Source of the DNA: Elymus sibiricus | Taxonomy: Eukaryota; Streptophyta; Magnoliopsida; Poales; Poaceae | Reading direction: 5' to 3' | NCBI GenBank assembly: GCA_039707655.1 | Contig: CM077672.1 | Location: 354,932,031 to 354,996,030, forward strand | DNA length: 64,000 nt | In this document: one piece after another, positions 48,117-60,778 of the stretch | Numbering within the stretch: position 1 is the first letter of the stretch | Layout: each line of letters begins with the position of its first letter | Notes under the pieces: model-generated | Seen by the model: only the letters and a program-made list of their open reading frames with translations | Database searches by the model: none | What the model was told of the DNA's origin: nothing | Made by a program: the position numbers and the translations under genes

Positions 48117-48857
48117 GCACCAACTTTCACTTCCACAGAGACACCTAATTCCTTGAGCTCATCTTTATACTCATATATCCCTGTGCCCAGGCCATAGCCA
48201 GACTCACCATCAGTTATGAATGGTAAGCTTGCTATGGGAGATAAAGACCGCCATGCTTCATCAAAGAGAATAGCATTTGAAGGGCATCTAAATCCAAGTG
48301 ATGTGTGCAGCCACTTCTCGTCACGCAAGCAGTTAGAAAGCTCAACAGGAGACGGCTTGTGCAACCTCAACTGTCGGTAAGATGCGAGCAGAGCTAGCAC
48401 GTTCGCTTTTGTGAGTGATGATTTTGATACCATCTGCTTGAACAGATGAGCTATTGCCTTTGACACCTCCATGAATCCTGCAATCAACCCGACCTTCTTC
48501 AGCTCTTCTTTGTATGAACTGATCTCGCTGCCATAGAACCCGAAATCAATTAATGGTACTTTATCAAAGACCTTCAGAAGGCACTCCCATTCAGGATCAA
48601 TGAGAAATGATTCATTCGGAGCACAGAATCCCACACTAGTCTTTATCCATTTCAAGTCCTTGAGCTTTGCTATGAAATCATCACATGAGCTCACGTAGCG
48701 GATGCACTTGAGGATTAGTATGGTTGCCTCAGAAGTAATATGCTTTGAACTGAACCTGAAGTTATCAGCCACAACCGTGTAGTTATCATTAAAAGCAACA
48801 AGAAGACCAAGTAACTCGAGCTCTGGTTTATAGTTGAGGATGTTGTTGCCGTAGAAC

Positions 48858-49018
48858 CATAGTTTTAAATAGCTGGCTATAGCCCCGCTATAGCCTTTTC
48901 AGCAGGGTGCCGCTAAATGATGTCATGTACAAATTGGCCGCTATAGCCCGCAATAGCTCCGCTATAGCTTATTTGGAGGTCCGCCGCTATTTGGCATAGC
49001 CCGCTATTTAAAACATTG
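48858..49018. mobile_element. hAT-type MITE, 161 bp, in exon 3 of gene B
   Basis: Terminal inverted repeats share GTTTTAAATAGC.GGCTAT; flanked by a perfect 8-bp duplication CGTAGAAC (48850-48857 and 49019-49026). Its inside repeats GCTATAGC words. Confidence 0.92.
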
Positions 49019-52000
49019 CGTAGAACTGTATGTCAAGAAGTGGTAGGCTGCTGATACATGATGCCAATGCCCAACTGGAATCATAGATGATGCAACCAAC
49101 AGGAGACCTATAACCAACAGTACTCTTCATCCATTGTCCAACTTTAACACAGTTGACGAGATCACCTATAGGTAGGTGATTCTCTTGTAAAAATCGAATC
49201 AACCGAAGCAGTGAATACACATCCCCTCTGGTCAGCATATTGCTTGCAGAGATGGACATCAGGTGGCTGCCGATGTAAGTGCAGGCCTCCTTAAATTCGA
49301 ATCTCACCCCAATTAACTTGAGTTCTTCCTTGTACATCTGCAGATTGTTCCTGTAGAATTGCTGATCAATCATTGGTATATCAACAAAGGAAGACCCAGC
49401 TTGCAAAAGACCTGCCCACTCTTCACTGGACATAAATGATTCGCTTGGTGGTTTGTACCCAACCGATGTCATCAGCCAACTCCCCTTTCTGATACAATCC
49501 AAGAACCTTACTGGGAAGTCTACTCCACTAGACTTCAGATTCTGTAGCCACTCCAAGAGCAACAACGCATTTTCAACGGTTAACTGCGATGAGACCGTAG
49601 GGAAGCTCGCATCTGGAGGGTGTATAAATGGTACATCTGAGACCTGCAGGCGCTTCCCAAGGAATGCCAAGAGCTGACTTTCAGATGTGGAGTTCCCAGC
49701 AAAATTCCCCGAGGATTTGTAATCCGCTGCCAGTACTACGTATTTTTCACCGGGCCATGGATTGGTGCCCATCAATCTGATCCATTTGCTGCCCTCGGCT
49801 GGAACAAGAATGTTGTCTTTGGTCTTGACCACCTTCCCATAGTTGTCAATGATTGGCATGGTGCGACACAGTTCTGTTACGTAGTAGTTCTCTATGTGAC
49901 CCATTTCTAGTGAATGGTATAGAAAGTGAGCGAAAGCAATTACAGACCTACGATCATTATTCAACACATTAACGGTAGCAAGTCCATAGTTATAGACAGA
50001 GACAACTTGCACTCTCGCAGTCAGCTGCAGCCAATTTGTCACACTTCTCTTCATAGTGAAATCTTTAAGAGCTGTCTGTGTACTGAGAGGGAGAAAGAAC
50101 CGTTTAGATGATGGAAACTCCTGGTTCCAGCTGACAAGCCATGGTATGTATTTCTTCTTAGATGCGATGCACAATCTATCATCAGATTGACTAGCTCTAG
50201 TTATGCTCCAGAAAGAGAGAGCACCATTGCTGTCGACATACTTCAGTAGGGGAATTGATTTCATATTTGTACCAGAAAAGAAATTATGCCAATTTACTGC
50301 CACAAAAGACAGAATATCCAAATAAATTTCTTCAGGTACCTCTTTGACAAGATTGGACCCTTTAATGCATCTCACATACCATTCAGGATCCACATTCTTT
50401 ACCCCAAGAAATTCAAGCACACTGTCATGTGTACTCTTGTCAAAATGGCAGCTAAGAATGTAGGTTCCATGAGTCGATAGATTCTTCAAATCCACTCCAG
50501 ATTCCTGTGATTTACTGAGGATATCCCAGAAGTCGGGTTTAAGCCACCCAACCACGCCTGGCTTGCAAAACATTTTTTGTGAAGTATAAGATTCACATGG
50601 CATTACATCTTCAGCAAGAACCTTATCTTTGATGCCAGACCTAACTGGCTCAAGCAATGGGATGTGTGAAGGATGTACTGGCAGGAAGTTGAACATAGAA
50701 GGCAGTGACATGGCCGGTGAATCAGCTCTTGACTTCACAAGCGCTATGAAAGCACTCAGAAAAGCACTCGGGACACTCGAGAATCCCCTTGTTCCACATG
50801 CTGTCAAACAGTATTGTCTCTCTTGAGGATGCAAGGATGAAGTCTGCCTGAATGATGAAGGGAAAGTTTGTTAACATATCGGTTGGAAGAAAAGCAAAGA
50901 CGCCAGGTGATAGTTGTTTCTCAGAGGACAGACGTTGACCATGTGGGAAGGCTAGCGTGATCACCCACTCATCTACTTCGGCGCGCTTGTCCACCCTGTT
51001 CTCTGGCTTGACTGGGAACTTCTGCCTCCACAGATAGTAACCACACTCCTCTTCTTTCTTGTTCTCTTGAGCTGACAAATGTAGTGTGTACGACTCGGCA
51101 TGCATGTTCTTCCTCAGCTGGTAATTTTTTTCACTCAATATGGATATCTCACTAATTGTGCTGCAATTTGGATCAACATTGTCTTCCCGGACTGAAAGTT
51201 GCCTAATCTTCGTCAGAAAAAGTAGGGTTTCAGGATGTATGCTGGACAGTTGCTTCTTCACTGCATCAACCTTTTCACTCTTCAGAGGTAGAATGATAAT
51301 GGTTGTCGGAAGGACATTAGAAGACCCGTATATTTCTTGGACGTCTGAAAGGCTTGGCATGGATTCAACCCATTCTGGAACAATGTACCCAATATCACAT
51401 TCTGAGGAAGGTTCTTCACTGAACTTGATTTGATACCCGTTGCTGAATATATGAGGCTGGCTTGAGATCAGGAAGACACTCTTGAACCCAATACCTAGAC
51501 CCAGGGTAAGATAGCATTAGTATATTATACTTACAAATATAAATATAAATATAGAACTGAACACATATACCATATGTCCGTGATGCTTAAAATAATCAGG
51601 AGTATTGTTACAGAAGAAGATAAACAGTAGTTTATTAAATTCAACACCAGTAACACAAAAGCAAGAATATTAACTATTATGTTCACAAAATATTTCGAAG
51701 GTCATTTAGAAATTCTATGCTAGCAGGTAAAGGATGAGGCAGCAATAGTCCTAAATTTTAGTAAGTTATCTTTGTGACTGTTCCAAGAACAACATACCGT
51801 GATGATTTTACATGTTGCTTCATACTAGGTGACATAATCAATGTCTTATCCATACCATCACAGCTCAGATGCTTCGGTAAATATCAAACTGAACTTACTA
51901 TTGAAATCCTCAGGCAGTTTGGTAATCTCAGTGCAATTTGGTTGCATTATAACCAAAAGAAATCTTAAATTTCTTTCGCTGATTAGATACAACTCCAAAG

Positions 52001-52815
52001 CCATGAGTTTAGGAAAAGAAGAACATTTTTCTTGTGTGGGTAATTTCATAATGTGAAAAGAGTGAATACTCTTGGATTTCAATGGTGATATTTTTTTGTA
52101 ACTTCAACTCCATGCTATGTCTGGAATTCTGGATGTTAAGTTGTAATAATCTTTATTCATTGAACAAATGTAATTTGACATTTCACTATCAGTTACCACA
52201 ATGCTTTTGGAAACAAATTATTGACAATGATTTTTTGTATTAGGAAATGCTCACTCTGAGTAATGCTGACCCAACAGAATTCAAGAAGATTTTTTGAAGA
52301 TTGGAACACGGCATAAAAGGAAAAGACATCCAAATTCACCTTTTTCTCCAATGTAACCGTGGTGTCTGTTTCCCCTTTTTGTTGATCTGCCCACACGACA
52401 AATTGACTCCACGTTCGACGGAGAGAAGCCCCTCTCGTTGTTGAAGATGAGTAAAGTGGATGGTGCACCTGAACCTGTAATATCCTTCGATGTTATTAAG
52501 AACTCCAAAGAAGGCGCCACTTCATTAGGATACTCATTGTCCTCTGCGTTCTACATTCAAGAAAAGAACATGATTATACGAGATTGTACGTGCGAATAAA
52601 CTTCCGAAATGCAACACAATGAGAGCAAACAAGATCAGTGCAACGCGTCAACATTTTATTTGATGTAACAAAAATGCTACACGGTGTTACACAAGTTCAG
52701 TAAACGGTTAGGGCATTTGGATGGAAAACAGAGAACTTTAGAGCGGCTATACGAATCTTTCTGCTATTAACTACAACAAATAATATATATAGAAGCCAAC
52801 CAGAGGTTGGATAAG

Positions 52816-55264
52816 ATGAGCGTGATTAGCGGTGCTCTTGTCGGGGCGACCCCGAGGCGACCGGCTGCTTCCCTCGCTGATCTCGATCTCGCGACGGGAG
52901 GATACGGATCAGGAAGAAAGAAAGGATCAGGAGATAGTGTGGAGAGGTTAAGGGATCGGGAAGATCCTTTGGGACTGCGAGAATCATGGATCAGAGCAAG
53001 AACCGCGGTCAAGAGATACGCGGAAGGGAGGATTGCGAGCAAGAAAGTTCGACAGGATATCAAAGGGAATCAAAGCCTCCCGTCCGACGTGGGGTTGGAA
53101 AGGATCAAGGGGAGGATTGAGAAGATGCGTTTGGATCTAGGAAGCAGACTTTTGGAATGCAATTCGGGGGATGGGGAGCGGCCACCAGAAGATCGCAAAC
53201 CTGCTGATCCGCCTGATGAAGATAGGGGATGGGATCCATTCTCTGATCCGGCGAAGGAGTCTGAATTGGAAAGGGATCAGGTCTGCCTTATTTCGGGGGA
53301 GTCAGTGCCAGGGGCGGAGGAGATCCCCGTGGGTATAAAGCATCTGCTTGAGATGAAGGTTGAAGATCACCAGAGCCCGAATCCCTTGGTTACAGAGAGC
53401 ACATCTGCAATGGCCACTCAGAAACCACACAAGAACAAAGAACCAATGGCCCAAGGCGAGGAGGTCGGGTCCAACGGCAAGCCGGGGCTGGGTGACCGCC
53501 CCATGATACGGGGTGGTTCCTCGTCGGAGCGCGGAGATCTGTATCGCACTCCTGTTGCCCAGGGTGTGGGAGGCACACGGAATGCGAGGTATGGAGGAAA
53601 TGCTCATGTGGTGGCTCCTATCTTTCCTGTTATCAGGGAGGTGCAGGCTCCGAACGTGGTGGAGCTGAACTTGGCCAGGGAGAGGGCGGCGATGCGCTCG
53701 AGGTAGATCGCCGTTGGACTGTTCTTCTCGGTGCAAATCTTCAGCATCGGGGGACTGTTTAACGAGCTCAAGAGCAAGTGGGGATTGAGGGGGCGCCTCA
53801 ACTTCACACCCCTCAAGAACAACCGGTTCCTCCTCGAGTTCGAGCGCGAGGGGGACCTCCGGTTCATCCTCAACAACGGCCCTTGGACGCACAAGGGCGA
53901 CGCCTTCCTGATGGTGGAGGTGGACGGGAGTGCAAATCCGGGCGACGTCGAGGTCGCTCACATGCCGATGTGGGCGCGCATATACGACGCACCTCCGATC
54001 ATGTTCTTCGAGCCGGTGGCCAGGGAGCTTGGTGCAGATCTTGGCAAGGTACTGGAGGTGGACGCGGACAGAGATGGCAGGATCTGGGGCACCTACATGA
54101 GGGTCCGGATTAACCATGATGTCGATGAACCTATTCATAGCAAGATAGAGACCCACGACTTTGCTGAAGATAAATTGTATCGCCTGAATGTAAAATATGA
54201 GAGATTGCCCAGGTTTTGTAGCTACTGTGGCCACCTCGGTCACGGCCAGCGTGATTGTAAGCTGCCCGAGGACCTCCAAGAGATGAGGTACTCGGCAGCG
54301 ATGCGCGCGTCACCATTCAAGAGAAGTGGTACTAGGGGCGGTGTCGTTAGTTCCGGAGGCTGCTAGTGCCCGCCGCTTCCTCCACTTCGATTCAGAGATC
54401 CCCGGGACAGCATGCACGGCTCCACCAAGACTCGCCGCTGAGAAGTACCACGAAGTGCCTGCGGATGTGCTGGCCGACCCGCTGGTGCAAGAGGCCATCG
54501 CGGCTGTGAGCGCGATCAGGCTAGATGCCGGGCGGGGAGGAAAGTTAAAGCGGAGCCTGACAGCAACTCCTGTTCTGAACCCGGGTGCAACAACTCCTTC
54601 AGAGACAGTGGTTGTCAACGGTGTGGCTGGAAAATGGGCCAACACCAGCATTCCCCCGTCCGGCCATATTGTTGGTGGCGGTACAGGAAGGGCCCAGCTG
54701 GTGGGCGGTGACCAGGGATTGGAGTACCCGCCGGGCTTTGGTCCCTCCATCAACAACGACCTGGTCCAGGCTGCTGGTCCAATTCATAACATGACAGCCG
54801 CTGTTGGGACGGAGGTTTATACAGCCGCTGCAAATGACTGCTTGGGTGAGGGGGACGTAACAGCCCCTGCTGCTGATGAAGAACACGGCCAGGAGGCTCC
54901 AACCGAACCAGAGGCCAAGGAGACCGTACTGCAAGGTAAAACTGATGTCGCCACTCCCCTAAATGGGCCAGTGCAGCCAAAGCCACGTGAGAGAGTTCTG
55001 AAGCGTCAGTGCAAGGAAATGGGTAAGAATGCTGCTGATTCGGGCTCAGTCCTGGGCAAGAGGGCTGATAGAGGGATCATTATAGTTGCTGTGGATGAGG
55101 GAGTGACTGAAGGTACAGGGAATGAACAGAAAAAGAAAGCTAAGGGTACGAAAGGAGACACAGGGGAAGAGGACCATGGTGTGCTGGATGGACAGGAAGC
55201 GACCGGCCCAGGGGCTGCCGGCAAACCGACGGACGCTAATGACGGCGCCCGTCGGGAGCCATGA
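52816..55264 (+). pseudogene. LINE ORF1 (DUF4283 and CCHC knuckle), stop and frameshift
   Basis: ORF1 starts at ATG 52816 (MSVISG). An in-frame TAG at 53704-53706 follows AAMRSR and stands where Trp is likely; the same frame goes on through a DUF4283-type region (GLFNELKSKWGLRGRLNF, MPMWARIYDAPPIMFF) and a zinc knuckle (CSYCGHLGHGQRDC). A frameshift between about 54,320 and 54,355 leads into the C-terminal part, which ends at TGA 55262-55264. ORF1 proteins bind the element RNA. The stop overlaps the ORF2 start as ATGA. Confidence 0.85.
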
Positions 55265-58200
55265 CGATCCTATGCTGGAACTGTCGGGGTCTTGGGCAGG
55301 CCCGGACAGTTCAGGAACTTGTGTGCTTAGTGCACACATACAAGCCAAAGTTGGTGTTCCTCTCTGAAACTCGGCAAAGCAATTCGTACGTGAATAAACT
55401 GAAATGGAGGCTAGGCCTCAAGCACTGTATAGCGCAACCAGGCACCGGAAAGGGTGCGGGCATTGCGCTTTTTTATGATGAGAGCATTGAATTAATAAAG
55501 CTTGCCGTTGGCCCGAGGTATATCGATGTTCTTGTTCGTCTAAATTCTACCAGTTTGCAATGGCGTGGCACCTTCGTTTATGGTGAACCGAAAACCCATG
55601 AGAGACATCATATGTGGAACCTTCTTAGGAGGATTAAGGATGGCTCAAGGGCCCCTTGGTTGATGATGGGGGATTTTAACGAAGTTATGTGGCAATCTGA
55701 GCACTTTTCTGCCTCAAAAAGATCTGAAGGGCAAATGGAAAATTTCCGCAAAGTGCTATCAGACTGTAATCTTTTTGACCTTAGCTTCAAGGGCCCAGTC
55801 TGGACATACAATAATAAGCAAGATGGTCGGAAAAATGTCCGCGCAAGGCTTGATAGAGGGGTGGCATCCCCTGGTTGGACAGATTATTTTCGTGCAGCTT
55901 CGATAGAACATGTGTGTTCGTCCCGGTCTGATCACTTTTCGTTGCTGCTACGTTTCGGGAAGAGGAAGGAATGGAGGCCGGTACAAGAAGTGAACCAGAA
56001 AGCATTCCGATACGAACACATGTGGGAGCGAGTTGATTCCCTGAAAACTACGATCGAGAACACTTGGAAGAGCAGCGGAGCTGCAGGTAACCTTCAGGAA
56101 CTGGGCGCAAAAATGCAGAGCATGCAGCAGGTGTTACGCGGATGGGCTGCAAGGGACTTCGGATCAGTGATTAAACGCATAGCTGAAATTCGTAGGAAGC
56201 TTTGCGTTTTGTGGTGTGACAGTCCGTCAGTGAAACAACAGAGGGATATCAAGGAGTGCACAAAGGAACTAGATGAGCTTCTGCTTCAGGAAGAGTTAAT
56301 GTGGAGACAACGCTCAAGGGCCACTTATCTGAGAGAAGGAGACCGGAATACAAAATGGTTCCAGCGGAAAGCAACTTGGAGGAAGAAGAAAAATGAAATT
56401 ACAAAACTCAAGGATAGCGCTGGGGTGTGGAAAGAAGATAGGGAGGGGATCCATGAACTAACAAAAGAATTTTTTCACAGGTTATATGAGAAGGACAGCA
56501 AAGTGGAACCGCAAGGGATTTTAGAGCTGGTTAAGAGAAGAGTGTCAGAGGAGATGAATGCCGAGCTAGTCAAACCGTTCACAAAGGAGGAAGTAAGTAA
56601 TGCATTATTCCAAATTGGCCCTCTGAAGGCACCGGGGCCGGACGGTTTTTCGGCCAGGTTTTACCAGAGAAATTGGGAGGTTGTTAGGGACGATGTGATA
56701 AGCGGCGCTCTCAGCTTCTTTGAAAATGGTATGCTACCCGAAGGAATTAACGACATAGTGATAGTTCTTATTCCAAAAGGAAATGATCCACAGTCGTTGA
56801 AAGACTACCGTCCAATCAGCCTCTGCAATGTTCTGTACAAGGTGATTTCCAAATGTCTGGTTAATAGGCTGCGCCCCTTATTGGATGAACTCATTTCAGA
56901 GACACAGAGTGCTTTCATCCCAGGCAGGTTGATCACGGATAATGCCACCATCGCCTTTGAATGCTTTCACAAGATACAACACAACAAGAATCAGCACAAT
57001 ACCCATTGTGCGTATAAATTGGACCTGGCGAAAGCCTACGATAGGGTGGACTGGAATTTTCTGAAGGAGGTGCTATTAAAAACGGGTTTTTCAGAAAAGT
57101 GGACAGGATGGATAATGCAATGCGTGAGCTCAGTCCGTTACTCAGTCAAATGTTATGGAGAATTGTTGGAACCATTTACCCCGTCTAGAGGTCTTCGCCA
57201 AGGAGACCCTCTCAGCCCTTACCTTTCCTGTTTGTGGCAGATATCCTTGTCAGCCTCATGAAGAGAGAGATAGAGGATGGGAATCTGACCCCGCTAAAAA
57301 TTGCCAGAAATAGCCCGGGCATTTCAAATCTTTTGTTTGCCGATGACAGTCTGATCTTCTTCAAGGCGACGACTGAGCAGGCCAGAACCATCAAGAAAGT
57401 GCTGGCAGAATTTCAGAAAGGCACGGGTCAGTTACTAAGTGAGAGCAAATGCTCCATCCTTTTCAGTGAGCTATGCCCGGAGGAAACTAGAGAGGAAATC
57501 AAGGAAACATTGGGGGTCGTCTCCTCTACTTTTGAGAGTAAGTACCTGGGCCTCCCGACGCCAGAAGGAAGAATTAAGGATGCAAATTTCCAGCCTATTA
57601 TGGATAGGTTTGGAAAAAGGTGCAATGACTGGTCTGAGAAGTTCATGTCATACGCAGCCAAGGAAGTACACGTGAAGTCGGTGGTACAGGCCCTACCATG
57701 TTTCACAATGGGTGTTTTCCTCCTTTCCAAGGGCTTCTGTGAGAAGTACGAGAGAATGATCCGAGAATTCTGGTGGGGAGATGAACATGGTCAGCGCAAG
57801 GTGCACTGGATGTCATGGGAGCGCATGACAAAACCGAAACGGGCAGGCGGCATAGGCTTTAGAGATATGCATCTGTTTAATCTAGCTTTGCTGGCCAAAC
57901 AGGGGTGGAGACTTATCCAGAGACCTGACAGTCTGTGTGCTAGGGTGCTCAAGTCAAAATATTACCCTCATGGCAATCTGTTGGACACTGTGTTTGCGTC
58001 GGATGCCTCTCCGGTATGGAGAGGCATTGAAGCTGGCCTCGAGCTTTTGAAAAAAGGCATTATTTGGCGCGTTGGGGATGGTAAGAGGATTCAAATCCAA
58101 CGTGACCAATGGATCCCGAGGAAGGAGGGCCTAAAGACAGCTTCGTTTACCAGGAGATCGAGATTACGCTGGGTAAATCAGCTCATGTTGCCGGATAGGA

Positions 58201-59432
58201 AAGAGTGGAATGTGGAATTGATTAAGCAAATTTTTCATTCCTTTGATGCTGACGACATATGCAAGATTCCTATACCGAGAACTGAAGGGGAGGATTGCAT
58301 TGCGTGGCACTACGAGAGAAACGGCAATTTCTCGGTAAGAAGTGCATACAAACTGGCCGCCTCTATCCAAGGTAACACAGCTCTAGAGCCTTCGAGTTCC
58401 ACTCGGAGTGCAGATGACCGCAGCATTTGGGATATGGTCTGGAAAGCGGACGTTCCACCGAAAGTACGGATCTTTGGATGGAGAGTGGCCACTAATACCC
58501 TGGCAACACAAGGTAATAAGTGCAAACGTACTATCATCCCGGACGCCACTTGTATGATTTGTGGCAATGGAGAGGAGGATGAATTCCATGCGGTAATTGC
58601 ATGTTCCAAGAGTAGAGCGCTGAGACATGCGATGAGGGATGTGTGGGGATTACCACCAGAAAGGGAGTTCAGACACACAGGCCGAGATTGGTTACAGGTG
58701 TTGCTAGATGCAGTTCATCCGGACATAAGCGCAAAAATTTTGCTGCTCTTCTGGCGTTGTTGGTACCTGAGAGATGACTGCGTTCACGGCGATGGAAAAG
58801 AGACTGTCAGGAGTTCAGTGCTCTTCCTTCAGAGATACGAGGACGAGTGGAAAAATGCAGGTCAGAAAGCTTTATCAGAGTCTGACAAAATTGGGACAAC
58901 ATTGGCCAGTGTGCAACCTCGGACGCCTGTTGATCACCACTCGAAGTGGCTGGCACCTGCGGCTAGTTGGGAAAAATTCAATTCGGATGCTTCTTTTATC
59001 CCTGAAAGCGGCCAGTGCTGGGCAGGAGCAGTAGTCAGAGATCACAAGGGCCTTGTGTTCCTGTCCACATGCAAGAAGTTGGCCCATGCAGCTAGCGCGG
59101 AGGAAGCCGAGGGACGTGCTGCTCTCGTTGGCCTGCATGCTTTGGCAAATGTTTACAGGGGCCGAGTGATTCTAGAGACTGATTGCAAATCAATTGCTGA
59201 TGCATTGACAGCCGATGTGACAGTCCGGTCCCCATGCTACGGCGTTATCCTGGACTTAAAAGCTGCACTCACTGTATTCCAAGAACACAGGGTGGTCTTC
59301 GCCAACAGGGGTTGTAATCGGGTGGCCCATGAACTTGCAGCAGAAGCCAGGCGGGGTGACGACCAGCTGATCATAGCAAATGTCCCGGATAGGTTAAGAT
59401 CTCTAGTGCAATCTGAGTGTTCCACCGCCTGA
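55261..59432 (+). pseudogene. LINE ORF2: endonuclease, reverse transcriptase, zf-RVT, RNase H; one frameshift
   Basis: ATG 55261 begins an APE-type endonuclease (ILCWNCRGLG, MMGDFNEV, SRSDHF). It is followed by reverse transcriptase (LKAPGPDGF, IPKG, YRPISLCNVLYKVISKCL, KLDLAKAYDRVDW, GLRQGDPLSPYL, FADDSLIFF), a zf-RVT region (WKADVPPKVRIFGWRVATN) and a terminal RNase H domain (FNSDASF, ETDCKS). A one-base deletion in a T run near 57,226 breaks the frame after SPYL; the downstream frame stays open to TGA 59430-59432. The 3' untranslated part is only about 18 nt before the A tail. Confidence 0.92.
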
Positions 59433-59881
59433 GTTTATACTCTGGCTCTCAAAAAAAAAACTACAACAAATAATCAGTAATTTGACATGTGATCATTGTC
59501 AAGAAACATCTACATGGAAGTATGGAACTGATGCATAATCTATCAGATAGGAAATGGAGTTATATTACAGAGGAAAACCCAACAGTGTTTGGAAAAAAAT
59601 TAACCGGAAGGATACTCATCGGAGCATTAGCTTGAAATTACAATACAGGAAGTTCGCCAACGAATGGAGTTTTTGGCCAATCAGGCTGGAATCCAAGGAA
59701 GGGAGCAAGAAGAAGTAACCTGGATGAGCTCCATGAGGAAGTGGACGTCCTTGGAGTAGAGCTCCTGGCTCAGGTAGGCCACGGCCTGGTGCATGTCTTC
59801 CGCTAGTGGGTTCCTCTCGGCGCGGCCGATGAAGAACCGCTCCCGCCGGATCCTCTCCACGTGCTCCCGCTGCGGCGGCAT

Positions 59882-60365
59882 TGCTTTTGCCGCCGGCGAC
59901 GGCCACGAGGGCGGCGAGAAAATGGGGATGAGTTCGGCGCAACACAGTAAGCGGTGGTCGTGGGGTTGGGCCTTTTGGGGCCCTTTGCTTGTCGGTTATA
60001 GACGGCCCCTCTTCAGAGTGGATTTTGTACTCGAAATCACTAATTAGTGGATAATTGCATGTAAAGACCCCTCCCATCTTAAAATCTAGATTTCCTTAAT
60101 TTGCTTTAAAAAAACTTTTGACCTATTATCATCTATACAACAAATCTCAGCCATCAAACATGGTCAATCCAGCAACCTGTATTGCTCCAATGTCGAGCAC
60201 TTAACATGTTTAGCGTGCAATTAATAACATACCAAATATAGACTATCCACGCAATTAACACGTAATTGATATCCTACCTAATATTAACGTGCATTAATTT
60301 TCTGCCTAATATCAACGTGCAATTAATTTTCCACCTGATATCAACGTGCATTGCACGTGCATTTA
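59882..60365. other. Upstream region of gene B, no gene
   Basis: The first ~150 bp are the leader side of exon 1 of gene B; the sequence is unlike the upstream module of gene A. Further right it is AT-rich, with three repeats of TATCAACGTGCA(A)TTAATTTT type. Confidence 0.5.
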
Positions 60366-60370
60366 CTAGT
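60335..60370. mobile_element. Helitron-like 3' end (tentative)
   Basis: A short hairpin ACGTGCA-T-TGCACGT is followed by about 8 bases and CTAGT (60366-60370), as at Helitron 3' ends. No matching 5' TC end was identified. Confidence 0.3.
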
Positions 60371-60778
60371 TGTAGTACAAAGAACAAAAGTAACAAAAAC
60401 TACATCTATGTCCATAGACACCTAGCGCCGACTAGAAGCACTGGAGTGAGCCAAAGGCGTGCCGTCAGCACCGCCCCTCCCTCACAGGAGTCAGGCAAAC
60501 CTTATTGAGTAGACAGTCGGGAACTCGTCGTGCTAAGGCCCCAAAGAACCAACACACCAGAACAACAACCGTCGCTAACGAAGAGAAGCGTAGACCAAAG
60601 GGATATAGTCCTTAGATGCGCGAACGCAGAGACCGGATCTACCAAAGACAAACACTGACCGAATCCCGCAAGATCCATCGGAGACACACCTACACACACC
60701 CATCGACGACACGAGACACATCACCGGGAGGGCTAGGCGGAGAGAACCTTATTCCATCTTCTGGGAGCCGTTGTCGCC
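60371..60778 (-). mobile_element. LINE-type fragment related to 30717-31402
   Basis: Shares the order AGTACAAAGAACA, ACCTAGCG, CGACTA(G/C)AAGCACTGGAG, TAGACAGT.GGGAA.TCGTCG and GAGAACCTTATTCCATCTTC with the insert in module B. The right side is cut by an LTR retrotransposon. Confidence 0.7.

Larger units (their letters stand above)
52785..59460 (+). mobile_element. Full-length LINE in intron 1 of gene B
   Basis: Bordered by the target duplication CTACAACAAATAAT (52771-52784 and 59461-59474), with an A-run at 59451-59460 just before the right copy. It carries both ORFs of a plant L1-type LINE in the orientation opposite to the host gene. About 6.7 kb. Confidence 0.95.
41449..59881 (-). pseudogene. 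NO VEIN/sacsin-like GHKL gene B, disrupted copy
   Basis: It shares the exon plan of gene A: exon 1 59881-59720 (54 codons), exon 2 52550-52340 (211 nt, the same length as in A), and exon 3 from 51494 to a stop at 41449. The ATPase motifs are kept (NAEDNEYP, FNNERGF, GYIGEKG-IGFKSVF). Exon 3 is broken by a 2-nt deletion near 50,773 (GILEC then out of frame, against GILECIPSAF in A), by a 161-bp hAT MITE (48858-49018) and by a copia element (42973-48116). Intron 1 holds a 6.7-kb LINE. Outside these breaks the frames stay open for hundreds of codons, so the disabling events are not old. The C-terminus (PEDQDFLDPCFQETTSC) differs from that of A. No translation of a whole protein is possible as it stands. 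Confidence 0.88.

Noticed and set aside
53302..54279. 325-codon open frame on - inside the LINE
   Set aside because: Antisense to ORF1 with its DUF4283 and zinc-knuckle motifs on +.
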